Assembly: GCF_036785885.1 (NCBI RefSeq)
Contig: NC_092317.1
Coordinates: forward strand, 8,620,501-8,684,500
Direction of reading: 5' to 3'
Origin: Coffea arabica
Taxonomy: Eukaryota; Streptophyta; Magnoliopsida; Gentianales; Rubiaceae
DNA: 64,000 nucleotides
Made by a program: the position numbers and the translations under genes. This document shows, piece after piece, positions 22,028-32,705 of the stretch; the first letter of the stretch is position 1, and the number at the start of each line of letters is the position of its first letter. The notes below the pieces were generated by a model that was given only the letters and a program-made list of their open reading frames with translations, ran no database searches and was not told the origin of the DNA.

Positions 22028-23040
22028 TAAGGTCTTGTTTGATATTCCAATTCAACACTTAATGGGCTTAAATTTGAACATGTTAAAATGCGTTTGATAA
22101 CTAAAAATAAATCATTTGAATTAATTATGCTAAGTGACACTAAATTTTCTAAACAAAACTTACTCCAAAAAATAAATGATAAAGTATTCATGATATGAAT
22201 TCCTCCACGATGGCGAAATTCATCCCCCACAACCCCACGATCTTGATGAAATTTTCCAGGTTTTGAATGGCGAAATCCCTTTTAGATCCAATCTAATCGT
22301 CTAAGTTGCGAACAATCTTGATACGATTTCAACCAGCGACTTAACGAATTAGTGAACCTCAGAATGTGGTTGAACAGCGCCACAAACAAGCTCGATTCTT
22401 GTTTGATAAACCAAGATGAACTCTTAGAAAGTTTCTAAGATATTCAAGGGTGCTTGCAAAAAGCCAAGAAAATCACTCTTAATTATTAAGAGTAAAAATC
22501 TATTTTTGTTGTTGGTTATGAAGCTATTTATAGATTTACATACCTCAAACCCTAACAAGACTAGGAATTTGGAATTTGGCTCACAAGACTCTTTATGAGC
22601 GAAAATAATAGCTAAAATTATGACTAAAAATGGCAAGGCTGCTTTGTTTAAGTCACTTGCTTATTCTACTAATTCAAACGACAAAATTTGGTAGCTATTT
22701 GAACACGTGAGGCTTGAATCAACTTGTAACTCGAAATGCTTCGTTCATGGGTCTTGATCCTCGAGTCGAAATAAAGTCACGTACTCCGAGCTACCTTCAA
22801 ACATCGAGTTACCTTCTTTAGCCTCTTGTATCGCGCGTACCAAAACATTCAATTGCTTTTTCATCCTTTTGGCACGACTCGCGTGATTGGTCCGGATGGT
22901 ATTACCACTCCCTCGATAGTAACTTGGATGACCGCATCAATTCAATTATCACTTAATATGATATACACTCAAATATATAAGATTTTGTATTTAACAATTT
23001 AATAACTTAATAAATTCAAATTTCAGATTTGATTTCAGAC
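22028..23040. repeat. AT-rich element, family T copy 2, interrupted
   Basis: The outer parts, 22028-22202 and 22939-23040, match the 16790-17055 copy in inverse orientation. The two halves are separated by a 736-bp insertion that is listed on its own. Without the insertion the two halves read continuously, as in the first copy. Confidence 0.65.
22198..22943 (-). mobile_element. LTR-retrotransposon fossil, Ty3/gypsy-like, nested
   Basis: The insertion at 22203-22938 is flanked by a 5-bp direct repeat AATTC (22198-22202 and 22939-22943), the size left by retroviral-type integrases. Read on the minus strand it contains what looks like the end of an internal region, resembling the basic tail of plant Ty3/gypsy polyproteins. 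This is followed by LTR-like sequence with a CTATAAATAG promoter motif. It is a small, broken remnant with no paired LTRs and no coding capacity. It is younger than the element it interrupts. Confidence 0.5.
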
Positions 23041-24502
23041 TTTAGTAAACCCCCCTATATGGATTGATCTTAATGAACAAAACCCCCCAAAATAATAATA
23101 ATAATAATAATAAAACTTCTCATGGTTACCGAGCTAATTTCCTAAGAAGCCTCAAGACATGGCTCATGATTGATAAATGGATAAACGCTGTGCCTCACAC
23201 ATTGGGCCGTCTTCCCATGATTTGAGGCCAGCAATCCTTGTTGTTATTGGACTTTACGGCAGACATTGAATCCTTTTACGGGACGCCTTCGTTGGGCCAA
23301 GCTGCCAACCTTTGATTTGTATTTGATCTCCGCTCAAGCTAGAACAAAGTCAACGCTCTTCATTTCCTACACGGTCGAAGACATCGTGTGCACTAATCCC
23401 CAACCCACCCCCTTCTTTTCAAAAATAAAAGGATATGTGTCTTTCTTGCTGTAAATTTAATATTTGAATCCTGATCATTAGAGATGAAAAGGATGTGGAG
23501 AGACGTGGAAGGATAAAAATGTCATAAAAAAATCCTTGCTTTTGAACATTTAATATTTAAAAGTTGACTTGTAGTTATTTATTTATGAAATTTTTAATGT
23601 CACCGTCACTTTAAGTACAAAGGCTTCGTTTAGGGTTGCCGTACCTTATAAAAAATTATTGCTTATACAAGTGCTTTTAACAAAAGTATTTTTAGATTAC
23701 CAAAATATTACTCAATTATGTCAATTTTTTTAATGTCATAAACTAGACGCATCTATGCACCATCTCACAAAATTGGCTGCCTAACTCTATTATGCACCAG
23801 GTCCATAATAGAGGGTCTCATTTATATCACTTCTTTGCTTATACTCGGACGTGACTAGTGTTAATGATACTCTACCTTTTAACCAGATTAAAAGAGTCTT
23901 ACCATCTTAAATATCACGTGTTATTAGAAGAAGTAAAAATAAAAAGAACTAACATTGGTATATTATGTAGTATGGATATTATGTATTTTTTACGGTGTTG
24001 CTTAAAGCTTTAAACATTTTTCTTCCCAAATCTCCAGCTTCAATGAAAATGCAGAATATTCTATTCCTTGCATTCATTTCAGGTAAAATGTACAAATACA
24101 GTACAAAGCAACTTCAAGAAGTCCATGAACCACGGCTTTCCACGTAGCCTGAAGAAAATCCACTACTAAAATTAACACATGTGAAACAAGTTTCAAAGCC
24201 AGGACCTTATGAGGCAGATAAAGCACAAGAACCCTTCTAGCAGTAGACTAGCTACCTTGATAGATGACATCCTGAGCATGCAAAAGTTGTTTCGCATGTG
24301 CTTGTTTAGTTTAGCAAAGGAAGAAAGTAGTAAACGCAGTAGAGAATTAAGTTCTCATGCCTATGGCATTTTAGTGGATGAGGAGTGGAATCTCATCAGT
24401 GCTAGATGAGCGCTATTTGTACAGTTTCCTTCGAGCCTAGGAATGGAAATCTTCTAACGTTTCGAAAAAAAAAAAAAAGAAACAAGTTCCTGAATAAACT
24501 AA
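23041..24502. other. intergenic, no gene seen
   Basis: It holds an AAT microsatellite at about 23090-23112. The open frames at 23266-23454 and 24209-24409 have no recognisable product. The 3' part probably includes the 3' untranslated region of the minus-strand BAHD gene. Confidence 0.45.
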
Positions 24503-25798
24503 TCAATTCACAGTCAATAGGTCCACTTCCTGCTCAAATTTGGCCATTTCCTTTTCAGCCATTACTATCCAGGCTTCGATGCCACCAGGAGATCTTGAAT
24601 CGAAGAGGAAGACGTGATTTTTACAAGAAAAACTTGTACTACTCACCCAAATGGGATTTCCCCATCCAAAATCGGCCTCAAAAATTGGAAATCCACACCA
24701 GCTGCTAAACCTAACACCATGCACATCTTTCCGAACCAAAAATCTTCCAACCTCATTGAAGTTATTCTCTGCAACTTCACATCCATTTTCACCTAATAGT
24801 TTTTTACCATAACTTTGGTTTATTTTTCCAAATGCTTCCCTGATTTTGTCCACCAACCCAATCCAATCTTTAGCGGCTGCACCACTTGTTACAGCATGCG
24901 CCATTTGGAAGATATTACCGAAAGAAGTATCCGGCAGTGGTGGGATCATTCTTTTTCTCAAATTCACTGGATGGGATATAACGGATGTGCCATTTTCTTC
25001 CACCGCATTTGCAGCCATGCAAGACTTCCATATATATGCTGATACAACCTGGACTCTTGTTGGTTTTGCCCCGGGCCAACGAGCCATGGCTTTTGATTTA
25101 AGTAATTCGATCACCGGGGCATCGAAAACAAACCTTTTTGTTACAAACTTTTCGACTGGAGTTTGAAGCGGTGGAGTTTCTGGATCAGGCTCAAAATCAG
25201 GAGTTTTTCTTAAAGGAAAAATAGGTGCAGAGTTAAAGACAGGCTCTAATACCATACTGCTTAAACCCCAAGCTTTCGCGGCCGTGGCAGCCCAAGCTTT
25301 GATAAAAGAGCAAATGCTCCATCCATCTGCAATCCTGTGCGAGTGGCATATACCAATGGCTAATCCTCCACATTTGAAGAAGTTAACTTGTATGGCTAAC
25401 AATTCTCTTTCATCCGTTACTCTGCCACTCGACTTGCAAGGGCTGAGATGATCAAGAATTTGGATTTCCGGACTTTTAAGAAGGTCTGAAAGATGACCAT
25501 CGACTTCAGCTTCCGCGTATAGGATCCCTTGATCGTTGCAATCAATCAAGGTCTGGCCCTTGATTCTTCCAGCCATAGGGTAGAAGTGAGTTAGAGTTTC
25601 TGATAAAGATGTCTTCAGCCATTTGAAGATTTGAGATTGTTTGACGTTGCTGGTTTTCTGTGCAGAATAGTAGAGAATGAGAGGTATGTAAAAATGTGGT
25701 ATTTGGCATTCTATGAAGGAGAGTTTGTAATCTCTACGCTCAGCTGGGGTTGGAGAAGATGGCTTGATGAGCTGTGTGGTTACTATGTTAACCTTCAT
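24503..25798 (-). CDS. BAHD acyltransferase, intact
   Basis: Predicted cytosolic acyl-CoA-dependent acyltransferase. The single exon encodes 431 aa. It shows QLIKPSSPTP at residues 9-18, FYPMAGR, LIDCNDQGILYAEAEV, the catalytic HRIAD (H154, D158) and DFGWG (376-380) followed by NP, where KP is usual. FSSWCGFPIFEADFGWGNP is the local block, and the C-terminus keeps EAWIVMAEKEM. No indel or early stop is seen. It shares the family core with the neighbours but is clearly diverged from the 18474 gene, so it is not a very recent copy. An AATATAATTA motif about 50 bases upstream of the ATG could be its TATA element. The substrate cannot be assigned. Confidence 0.93.
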   Translation of the reverse strand: MKVNIVTTQLIKPSSPTPAERRDYKLSFIECQIPHFYIPLILYYSAQKTSNVKQSQIFKWLKTSLSETLTHFYPMAGRIKGQTLIDCNDQGILYAEAEVDGHLSDLLKSPEIQILDHLSPCKSSGRVTDERELLAIQVNFFKCGGLAIGICHSHRIADGWSICSFIKAWAATAAKAWGLSSMVLEPVFNSAPIFPLRKTPDFEPDPETPPLQTPVEKFVTKRFVFDAPVIELLKSKAMARWPGAKPTRVQVVSAYIWKSCMAANAVEENGTSVISHPVNLRKRMIPPLPDTSFGNIFQMAHAVTSGAAAKDWIGLVDKIREAFGKINQSYGKKLLGENGCEVAENNFNEVGRFLVRKDVHGVRFSSWCGFPIFEADFGWGNPIWVSSTSFSCKNHVFLFDSRSPGGIEAWIVMAEKEMAKFEQEVDLLTVN

Positions 25799-25929
25799 TG
25801 TGCAACTTGTAGGTTGATTTGAGTGTAATGTACGAGTCCAAGACTAATTATATTGGCCTTGGATCTTGTGCTCCAACTATTCATGATAATATAGAAAACA
25901 AGCATTTAATAGTAGAAAAAATCGTATAT

Positions 25930-26085
25930 GCACTGACACATTAGATATATCATTACCCTCGATAGATACATATTATATATCCAAAATTCGAATTTTAAAT
26001 TCAAATTTATAATTTTTTCATTTATCAAACGCTGATAATATATACACTATCATTTTATAAAAAAAAAAATTAATCCTTAAATAGT
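25930..26085. repeat. short inverted-end element, family S copy 2
   Basis: This matches the copy at 388-545 in inverse orientation: CAAACGCTGATAATATATAC, ACTATCATTTTAT and AATTAATCCTTA at its right end, and CCAAAATTCGAATTTTAAAT in the core. Confidence 0.5.
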
Positions 26086-29000
26086 AATGGATACAATAGA
26101 TTTAAAACATAAGATGTTAATAAAACCTAGGTTTTCCTATTCTCGGTACCTTAAGGGTATAGAATAAGCACATAAAAAAACAAGATGATGGACTCACCAT
26201 AAAACTTTGATCTTTACATTCCCATCATAAATTTAAATATTTTTCACATAGAAATATATAAGTTTCATCTTTTATTCCGTGCCGATTGGATACAGAATAG
26301 AAGAACACAAACACACGTGTACTCTACTTAAACACACATTGAATTGGCAAACACTGTTTAATAGAAAATTTTTCAAATATATTCCGATAAATGTACCTTT
26401 ACTCAAAAAAAATAAGGTATTGCAATCAAGAAGATGAATTAGTGTATAGAGACATTTCAGTTGAGTGTGGCAAGTACAACGTAAACTTTTTATTTTTTAA
26501 GTTTTCTCGCTCTTAATTATCGAGTTCAAGATTTCAATTCTACACTTGACAAAAATGCGATTCTAAGCCATCTCTCTTCTAACCATTGGGCAAACTCCAG
26601 TCATAGTATATAACTATTAATTAAACTTAAATACTAGAACGGAACGTCAATTTATTTGCTGATCGAATCAATTTAACATCGCCTAAGTACTCTAGCATGC
26701 TTCATGACTCATGAGTGATAAAAGATTTGGTACGTACTTCAATATATCATCCAGGTATAAAACAATTTAGAAGTGGGAATAAATTGTTTAGTTTTTCATG
26801 TAGAACCTATTGACTTGGTCAGAATTGCTTAGGCTATATTCCGATCGAGCACTCAATTGTATAATGTGCAACGACCAATAGTACCATATCTCTTTCTGTG
26901 CATTGACTAAAGATGCAAATCACCAACCTTGGAAGATATGCAATCCAAAAAGAACACAGTTTTATAGTACTTGGCAGACAAAATCTCATCTGAATCCACG
27001 TGAAAAAGAAAAAAAAAATAATTGATGTAGAATCTCAGTTGGGCATTTCTCCGTTACCATTACGAAGATTATAATTCAGGGAATACAACAAAATTTTTTA
27101 ACATTTTATTTAATCACCTTTTTATCTCACGTACACATTTTCGAAGTGTCACAATAAAATTTTTCTGCAAGCAATCCTAAAAACAGCAATCGAAGCAGGA
27201 CCTTTATTTCCTCGTATATTTATTTGTTGAGTTTGTTTTCATATATATTCAATTCCATTTCAAAAGCCTATTTAGGAGGGTAATTAACTAGAAGTATGCT
27301 GTCCTAGTTCTAAATTTGCACCTTGATTACTGATATAATGTGATAGAGAAAGATGTTTGTAAATTTTCTGGTGGCTTACCAAACTTATCATGACAACAAA
27401 TGCAATAAATTAGCTCATCCATAAAACATCTAAAAACCTAATGATTCACGGGAGGTAAGTAGAACATCTTTTCATGCAAGAAATGAATCATAGGTTTCAA
27501 CATACAAACGTGACATGTCGGAGACCTTGTTAATCTTTGTGCTATATTATTTGTCATTATCCTTATACCATCACCAAACTCGCTCATAAATCTGAAAAAG
27601 TCAATAAAATTAAATTAAGTATCTCTGGTACTAAGCCTGACATTAATCTGAGATTGATTAAAAAAAATTGCCTAGTTTCATCACCTCTGTCGAAAGTAGA
27701 AATCTAGTGGTTGTCACCTTCAGATTTACTCCAAGTGATAATAAAAAAAAATTACCTCAACTTCTGATTGACTTCACGAAGCTAGCTATGCGGCTTTGCC
27801 TACATGATAGGGAAGCCTGTTTACCCAAAAATGTAGATTAGGAGAATCAGGACTCAAACGCTTGTTAAGTTTGTTTGTAAATGTGAAAAGCAGCAAAATG
27901 ATTGTAGTACAATATCCCCCCAAAAAATGGCAATATTGTCAGAGCAACAAATAGCCACTTGAGCAAATTTTGCAATATTATGGATTGCATTACCAATCGT
28001 TAATTGAACACTGCATTTTGAACAAGGATGGATAGAGTTGTTTATTAAAGCAAAAGTTGCTATTAGGTTCACAATTCGAATCCTTAACCTGACAATTGAG
28101 GGTAGAAAAAGGTGTGAGGAGGGGAGTGAGGGTTAGATCGGATGGTATGATTGGAGGAATTGTAAGTAGAAGTTCATGAGTTCAAAATCTCCTATTTATT
28201 ATAAAAAATGCCTACCATATACAATTAGTGCTTAAACATTTGTCATCTTTAAAATGATTACAATTTGAGAAGAGAACCATACATACATACATACATACAT
28301 ATACCAATACACAATACATGTTTTCACGAAAAGAATGAATAAAACAAATATTCTCAATTAGCAGATCAATCTTGATTATAAGCATTTTTCATGTCTTTGT
28401 CAAATAGATTTTTTTTTTAATAGTTTTGCATGTTTGAAAGGTTTTAAGGAGATAGTCCACAAGCATCTACACATATCATATAATCATTCCCCTGAGTTTA
28501 ATACTTTTTCATTTTTGAATTTCCTCTGAGTTTTGTACTTACTCCCCTAGTTTTACCAAGACATATTTGCGATTTTTACCTTTGATTAATGCTAGGGAAA
28601 GGCATATAGATATTGGGCGTTGGGGTATGGTAAGCCCGAAATCGACACCTAAACTACTCCCATGCGTAACTTTTTACGTATGCTCTTTGAATAAAGGTCT
28701 ATTGTCGTTTGCTTGAATCGTTGAATTTATTGGTTGAAGATTTGATTGATCTAACAAAAGATTTCAGCTGTCATCACGTTACAGTGTTCTCAATTTTTTG
28801 ATGCTCTTTATTGATGTAGCATTGACTTTTCTTTTCTTTTTTTTTTTATCCGTTTACATTTTGCGCTGAAAGATGAATCAACATATTCGATACTCGAATC
28901 AAATTTGGTTAGGTAATAATTCATTCGAGTTTGATTCACAAACTGATCAAGCCAAAATTGAACAACATTTTATATTCGATAACTTTCAAATCTGAAAAAA

Positions 29001-29655
29001 ATAAAAAGTTCATTCAAATTCGATTTGACAAATAAATAAGAAGTTTGAACAAAATTTTATACTCGTTAAAATAATCAAACAAGTTTGAATACTTAAGGTG
29101 TTCGAATTGATTGGATTCATTTACACCCCTATTTATGTTTTAAAATCCAAATTTGTGTATTCGGCTAGTCCGTTGTTTAATGCACCACATCTCACAACTA
29201 AAACCAGCTCCATAAGTGAATTCTACTTTCGTTGCAAAAAAATGTCTATTTGATAAGCCCTATTGATTCATTGAACATTTGGTTTTGGATTCAAGATGAG
29301 CTCTCTTATTACTGCTTAGCAATTACAGTTTTGTTCAGATATTTTCGAAGTCCTATTCCAAAGTAGTCTGTTACAAAGCATATAGTTTCGTGTAAATTCC
29401 ATGTGAAATAAGTCCATTTTTTTTAAAAAATGACCCGTCTTCATCAAACCTATCGTCACTATTACTTTAGATTTTAGTTGCATTTGGTGAAGCAAATTTA
29501 TTAAGAGTGAAAATTCGTATTTAGTTAACAACATTTTCATTATCTTTTTGTTATATGGAAATGAACAATACGCAACTATTTTGCTACTCTCAAAAGCTTT
29601 GCTTAGAAATAATCTTTGAAAGATGTGATTTAAAAAGTGAAACTAATATATCATT

Positions 29656-29846
29656 GGGTCTGTTCGGATTGAAGATTTTGTGGAATTTTTTTTTTTTGAA
29701 AATAAAAATGTAACACTTTTTCATATGTGATGTATGTCAAATTAAAAGATCATTAGAGAAAAAAAAAAAGTGATCGAAAAACGAGTCTACAATGCAATTT
29801 TTTTTTTTTTTTTTTTTGATAAAAAAGTCTCAATCCAAACAGAACC
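29656..29846. repeat. short inverted-end element (MITE)
   Basis: The left end GGGTCTGTTCGGATTGA pairs with the right end TCAATCCAAACAGAACC (complement GGTTCTGTTTGGATTGA). The element is 191 bp with long A and T runs inside. A flanking repeat could be as short as ATT, which is not diagnostic. Confidence 0.65.
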
Positions 29847-30064
29847 ATTAACGTCTAACCCAATTAAAAAAAAGCTCAAGTGGACTTGAATAGCTCAGCC
29901 CAACCCAACCCAAGCCCAATTATCTTCCCGCCCTGATTAGCTATCATCTTCCGCGCCAAAAAAGTCAAAATAAAATCAAAAGAAAAAATAGACTGGGAGG
30001 AGGGAGGAGGGAGGAGAGAGGAGAGAGAGAGAGGGGGGAGGGTTTGGGGCAGAAGAAATCAGAG

Positions 30065-31343
30065 ATGTTGGGGAGAATTAGAAGAGCTTCAATTAGCTCT
30101 CTGGAACTATTAGAGATGGAGGAAAGGCCATCTCCCAAATTGATCAAAGACGACCCTCTCTCCATCTATGGTAAATATCCCACTTTCTCCTCATCCTCCT
30201 TTGTTTCTTTCTTTAATTTGTTTCTAATATTACTGCAACCATTCGATTTCTTGATTCTTTTTTTTTAATTTTCTGCTATTAAATGGTTTAATGTCTAATT
30301 GTTATGAGGAATTAGGATGATTCTTTGAGACGCTTTTAGGATCTGATTTGATGAATGAGGTTTTTTTTTTTGGGGGGGGGGGGGGGGGGGATATTTTTTA
30401 AGTCTTTTTATGGGTCTGCTGAATTAAGTAGGAATGGTATACTGGGATAAGAAAATGGTAAACAAGTTTTAATTTTTTGATCACTTTACTTTTAATAGTA
30501 GTAAGGTACAATTAGATGTGCAAACTGTACAAATCATAACCTTGTGCAGTTGATCTGTTTCTTCGTATATTGAACGTTGTTATGAAGAGGGCTGTCCTTA
30601 AGTTCCATTTGCTTGTGGTAGAATGAAGACTGGAGAGGCGTTAGGCATAATTTTCACACTAAAAAGAGAACCCTTGTTTAGAATCAGCAGTTATCAAGAA
30701 TGAAAAAGAAATAAAGAGAAAGTTCTGGGCAGATAGAAAGAATTGAAGCTAAAATGACTACTGACTACTATAGGGCATGAATGAGACTACAATTTGACAG
30801 ATTTTTTTTTTCTTTCTATTTTTTCCCCTTTTCCTTTTTCATAGGATATATGTATGATAATTTTCTCTGCAGAATAGCATTAATGTATCACAATGATAAA
30901 TGATGGATGACGATTCGACTTCTTGGTTTCCCTTTATTTCAGAGAGCACTCTTATGAAGCTCAGAGAAGGCTCTCTACGTTGTCAAAGCCTGCCCCCAGC
31001 CGAACCCTCTTGCCTGGATGTCAGTTGCAGCACAGCAAGTGATCCTCCTGCAACAATTGGTGATGATTGTTCTTCCACTGATTTATCTCCTCTGTCCAAT
31101 GCAGATCAACATATACCTAGGAGCTCAACGACACGAAGGGCCAAAAATTTGTCCGTTCTTTTCCTGTTTTCTAAATATAAGAGTCCTAAAAATGCTCCTA
31201 ACTCATCGGAAGAGGATGCCATGACGTTAGAGAACGTATGCTCTTCTGCTTGTGCTTCTTCCACTGACAGCATTTCTCAATTCACGAGCAGCCACAGACA
31301 GCACTTGCCTGAGGAATGCTTTCATTCTGGGATGATTCAATAG
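30065..31343 (+). CDS. small two-exon gene of unknown function
   Basis: Exon 1 is 30065-30170, with a donor at GTAAAT. Exon 2 is 30943-31343, with an acceptor after a pyrimidine tract ending TTTATTTCAG. Joined, they give 168 aa in one frame, with DDPLSIYESTLMKLREGS at the junction (about residues 29-46). The N-terminus is basic (MLGRIRRAS). The rest is rich in Ser, Pro and acidic residues, with paired Cys and no domain, signal or membrane segment that I recognise. The continuous sense across the junction is the main support. Retaining the intron would introduce stops. I have a vague sense that DDPLS(I/V)YE-type N-termini recur in plant proteins of unknown function, but no function is claimed. 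A GA-rich tract just upstream is typical of plant 5' leaders. ATG 30065 was chosen because the preceding frame has no ATG. Confidence 0.7.
30361..30391 (+). repeat. T run followed by G run in intron 1
   Basis: A stretch of T joins a run of about 19 G within the intron of the small gene. Length is likely to vary and to be error-prone in sequencing. Confidence 0.7.
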
Positions 31344-32705
31344 CAAGAAAGAATAAAACATAACTGCAACCTAATTTTACAATGTTGTATTACTTTCATT
31401 GGCAGGTGATAAATAATGTAGTTCCTATTTTTTAAACAAATGACTTTAATTTGTTGCATCAAGGATTTCAGCAAGGCTTCTGGAGAATGATGCTCTCAAG
31501 AGTTTGAACCATAAGATTCCCCATTTGGCTTTTGGCCAGCTGCTGCACTTATCCTGAGAAAGAGCTGTAAAATGCTTAAACAGGCTAAAGAGGATATCTG
31601 AGATGGAGCAGCCCTTTGTAACTGCTGAAATGAAGATTATTCTTGTTGTATGTCATATTACCTGTCGTATGTATTTCACCTAATGGATAACCAGGCAGAA
31701 TACCGTGTTATTCCTGTCTTTTGATTATTTGATTTATTTCTCTTTTCTCTTTGGTGTGACAACTTCATTTCTTGTACTCGACCGTGTCTTAAATCTGTAA
31801 ACTAATAATAGCATTTACTCCCTAGTTTTAGACTTGTAATTCGAGATGAACTATTTGTGCCAATTATAGATTATAGCATTTTAATTTGGCTTAATAAATT
31901 ATTGAATGTCTCTCTTTGAGCATAACTTTTGCCCTGAGCAGCAGGTACAAGCGTGCAAGGAGCAATACAGTTATGCAGTGATTGTTCATACCAGATGTCC
32001 ATACAATCATCAAAGGCATCGTATATATCCTTCTTTCTGAGCTCTGCCCAAGAATAACCTTGGCCACCTAAGCCTTTGGATCACAGCTTGGATGACACCA
32101 GCAACAATTTGTACTGAACTTAGTGGTTATATTGTATCGAGCAAAAACAGCAAACTATTCTGGGAACAATGTAATTAATTAAGTATCATCACAAGGGAAT
32201 ACTTATCTACGCTTGACAGATTTGCACTATTCAGCTTTTATCTTAAATCCTTGACTGGCCCAAAAAAGAAAAAAACTTGTCAGGCATTATGAACACAGTG
32301 CAGAATGAATTTGGATGTACAATGGAGTTTGCAGTCTATACTCTGCATACATGGCATACAGATCTCGCGGTAGGTGCTCTGCTTGCATGCCTCTATACAG
32401 ACCAAATGTTCATCTTTTGGGCTTTGCTGAGGGTTACCATTTTCATAGCAGGACCCTGCACATTCTATCTAAAAGGAATTGAAGCAATACTGCAAAACTT
32501 GATAAAAAGAAATGTATCTTTTTATTTCTTTCTGTTCTCATTTCACTGATACATAAAAATATGTGGAGTTAATATGCAAAATTATGCGTGGAATCGCTGC
32601 AACAATAGAGGTAGAAAACTCAATTAATCTGCCTTCTAGAGGTGGCTGTTGCCTGTTGGAGTAACCTCCCAAAACAAAAATAACTCGTGACAATGTGACT
32701 AAATA
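31344..32705. other. convergent 3' flanks, no further gene seen
   Basis: This lies between the stop codons of two convergent genes and holds their 3' untranslated regions. An open frame at 32277-32549 has a hydrophobic, unfamiliar product and no supporting context, so it was not called. Confidence 0.45.

Larger units (their letters stand above)
25799..30064. other. intergenic, no gene seen
   Basis: A long AT-rich stretch separating the BAHD cluster from conserved genes. It holds the family S copy at 25930-26085, a possible decayed SINE at about 28110-28215 (A-box-like GGTTAGATCGGATGGT and B-box-like GAGTTCAAAATCTCC), a CATA microsatellite at 28280-28304, an element end near 29125-29140 (TTTACACCCCTA), an inverted-end element at 29656-29846, and a GA-rich tract at 29995-30040. 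No open frame resembles a protein I know. Confidence 0.5.

Noticed and set aside
4178-25798. Complete biosynthetic gene cluster with P450 or other pathway genes
   Set aside because: Only BAHD-type genes were found between 4 and 26 kb. The flanking conserved genes are housekeeping or regulatory, with no visible link.
28110-28215. Possible second SINE
   Set aside because: A- and B-box-like phrases are present, but no clear start, tail or flanking repeat, so it is mentioned only in the gap entry.
30900-30942. Start of the single-exon frame (MMDDDSTSWF) as the gene's N-terminus
   Set aside because: A good acceptor at 30942 joins the frame to exon 1 with a sensible protein. An in-frame stop sits just before 30900.
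32277-32549. 90-codon open frame between two convergent genes
   Set aside because: Hydrophobic and unfamiliar, no splice partners, and it lies in the expected 3' flank.
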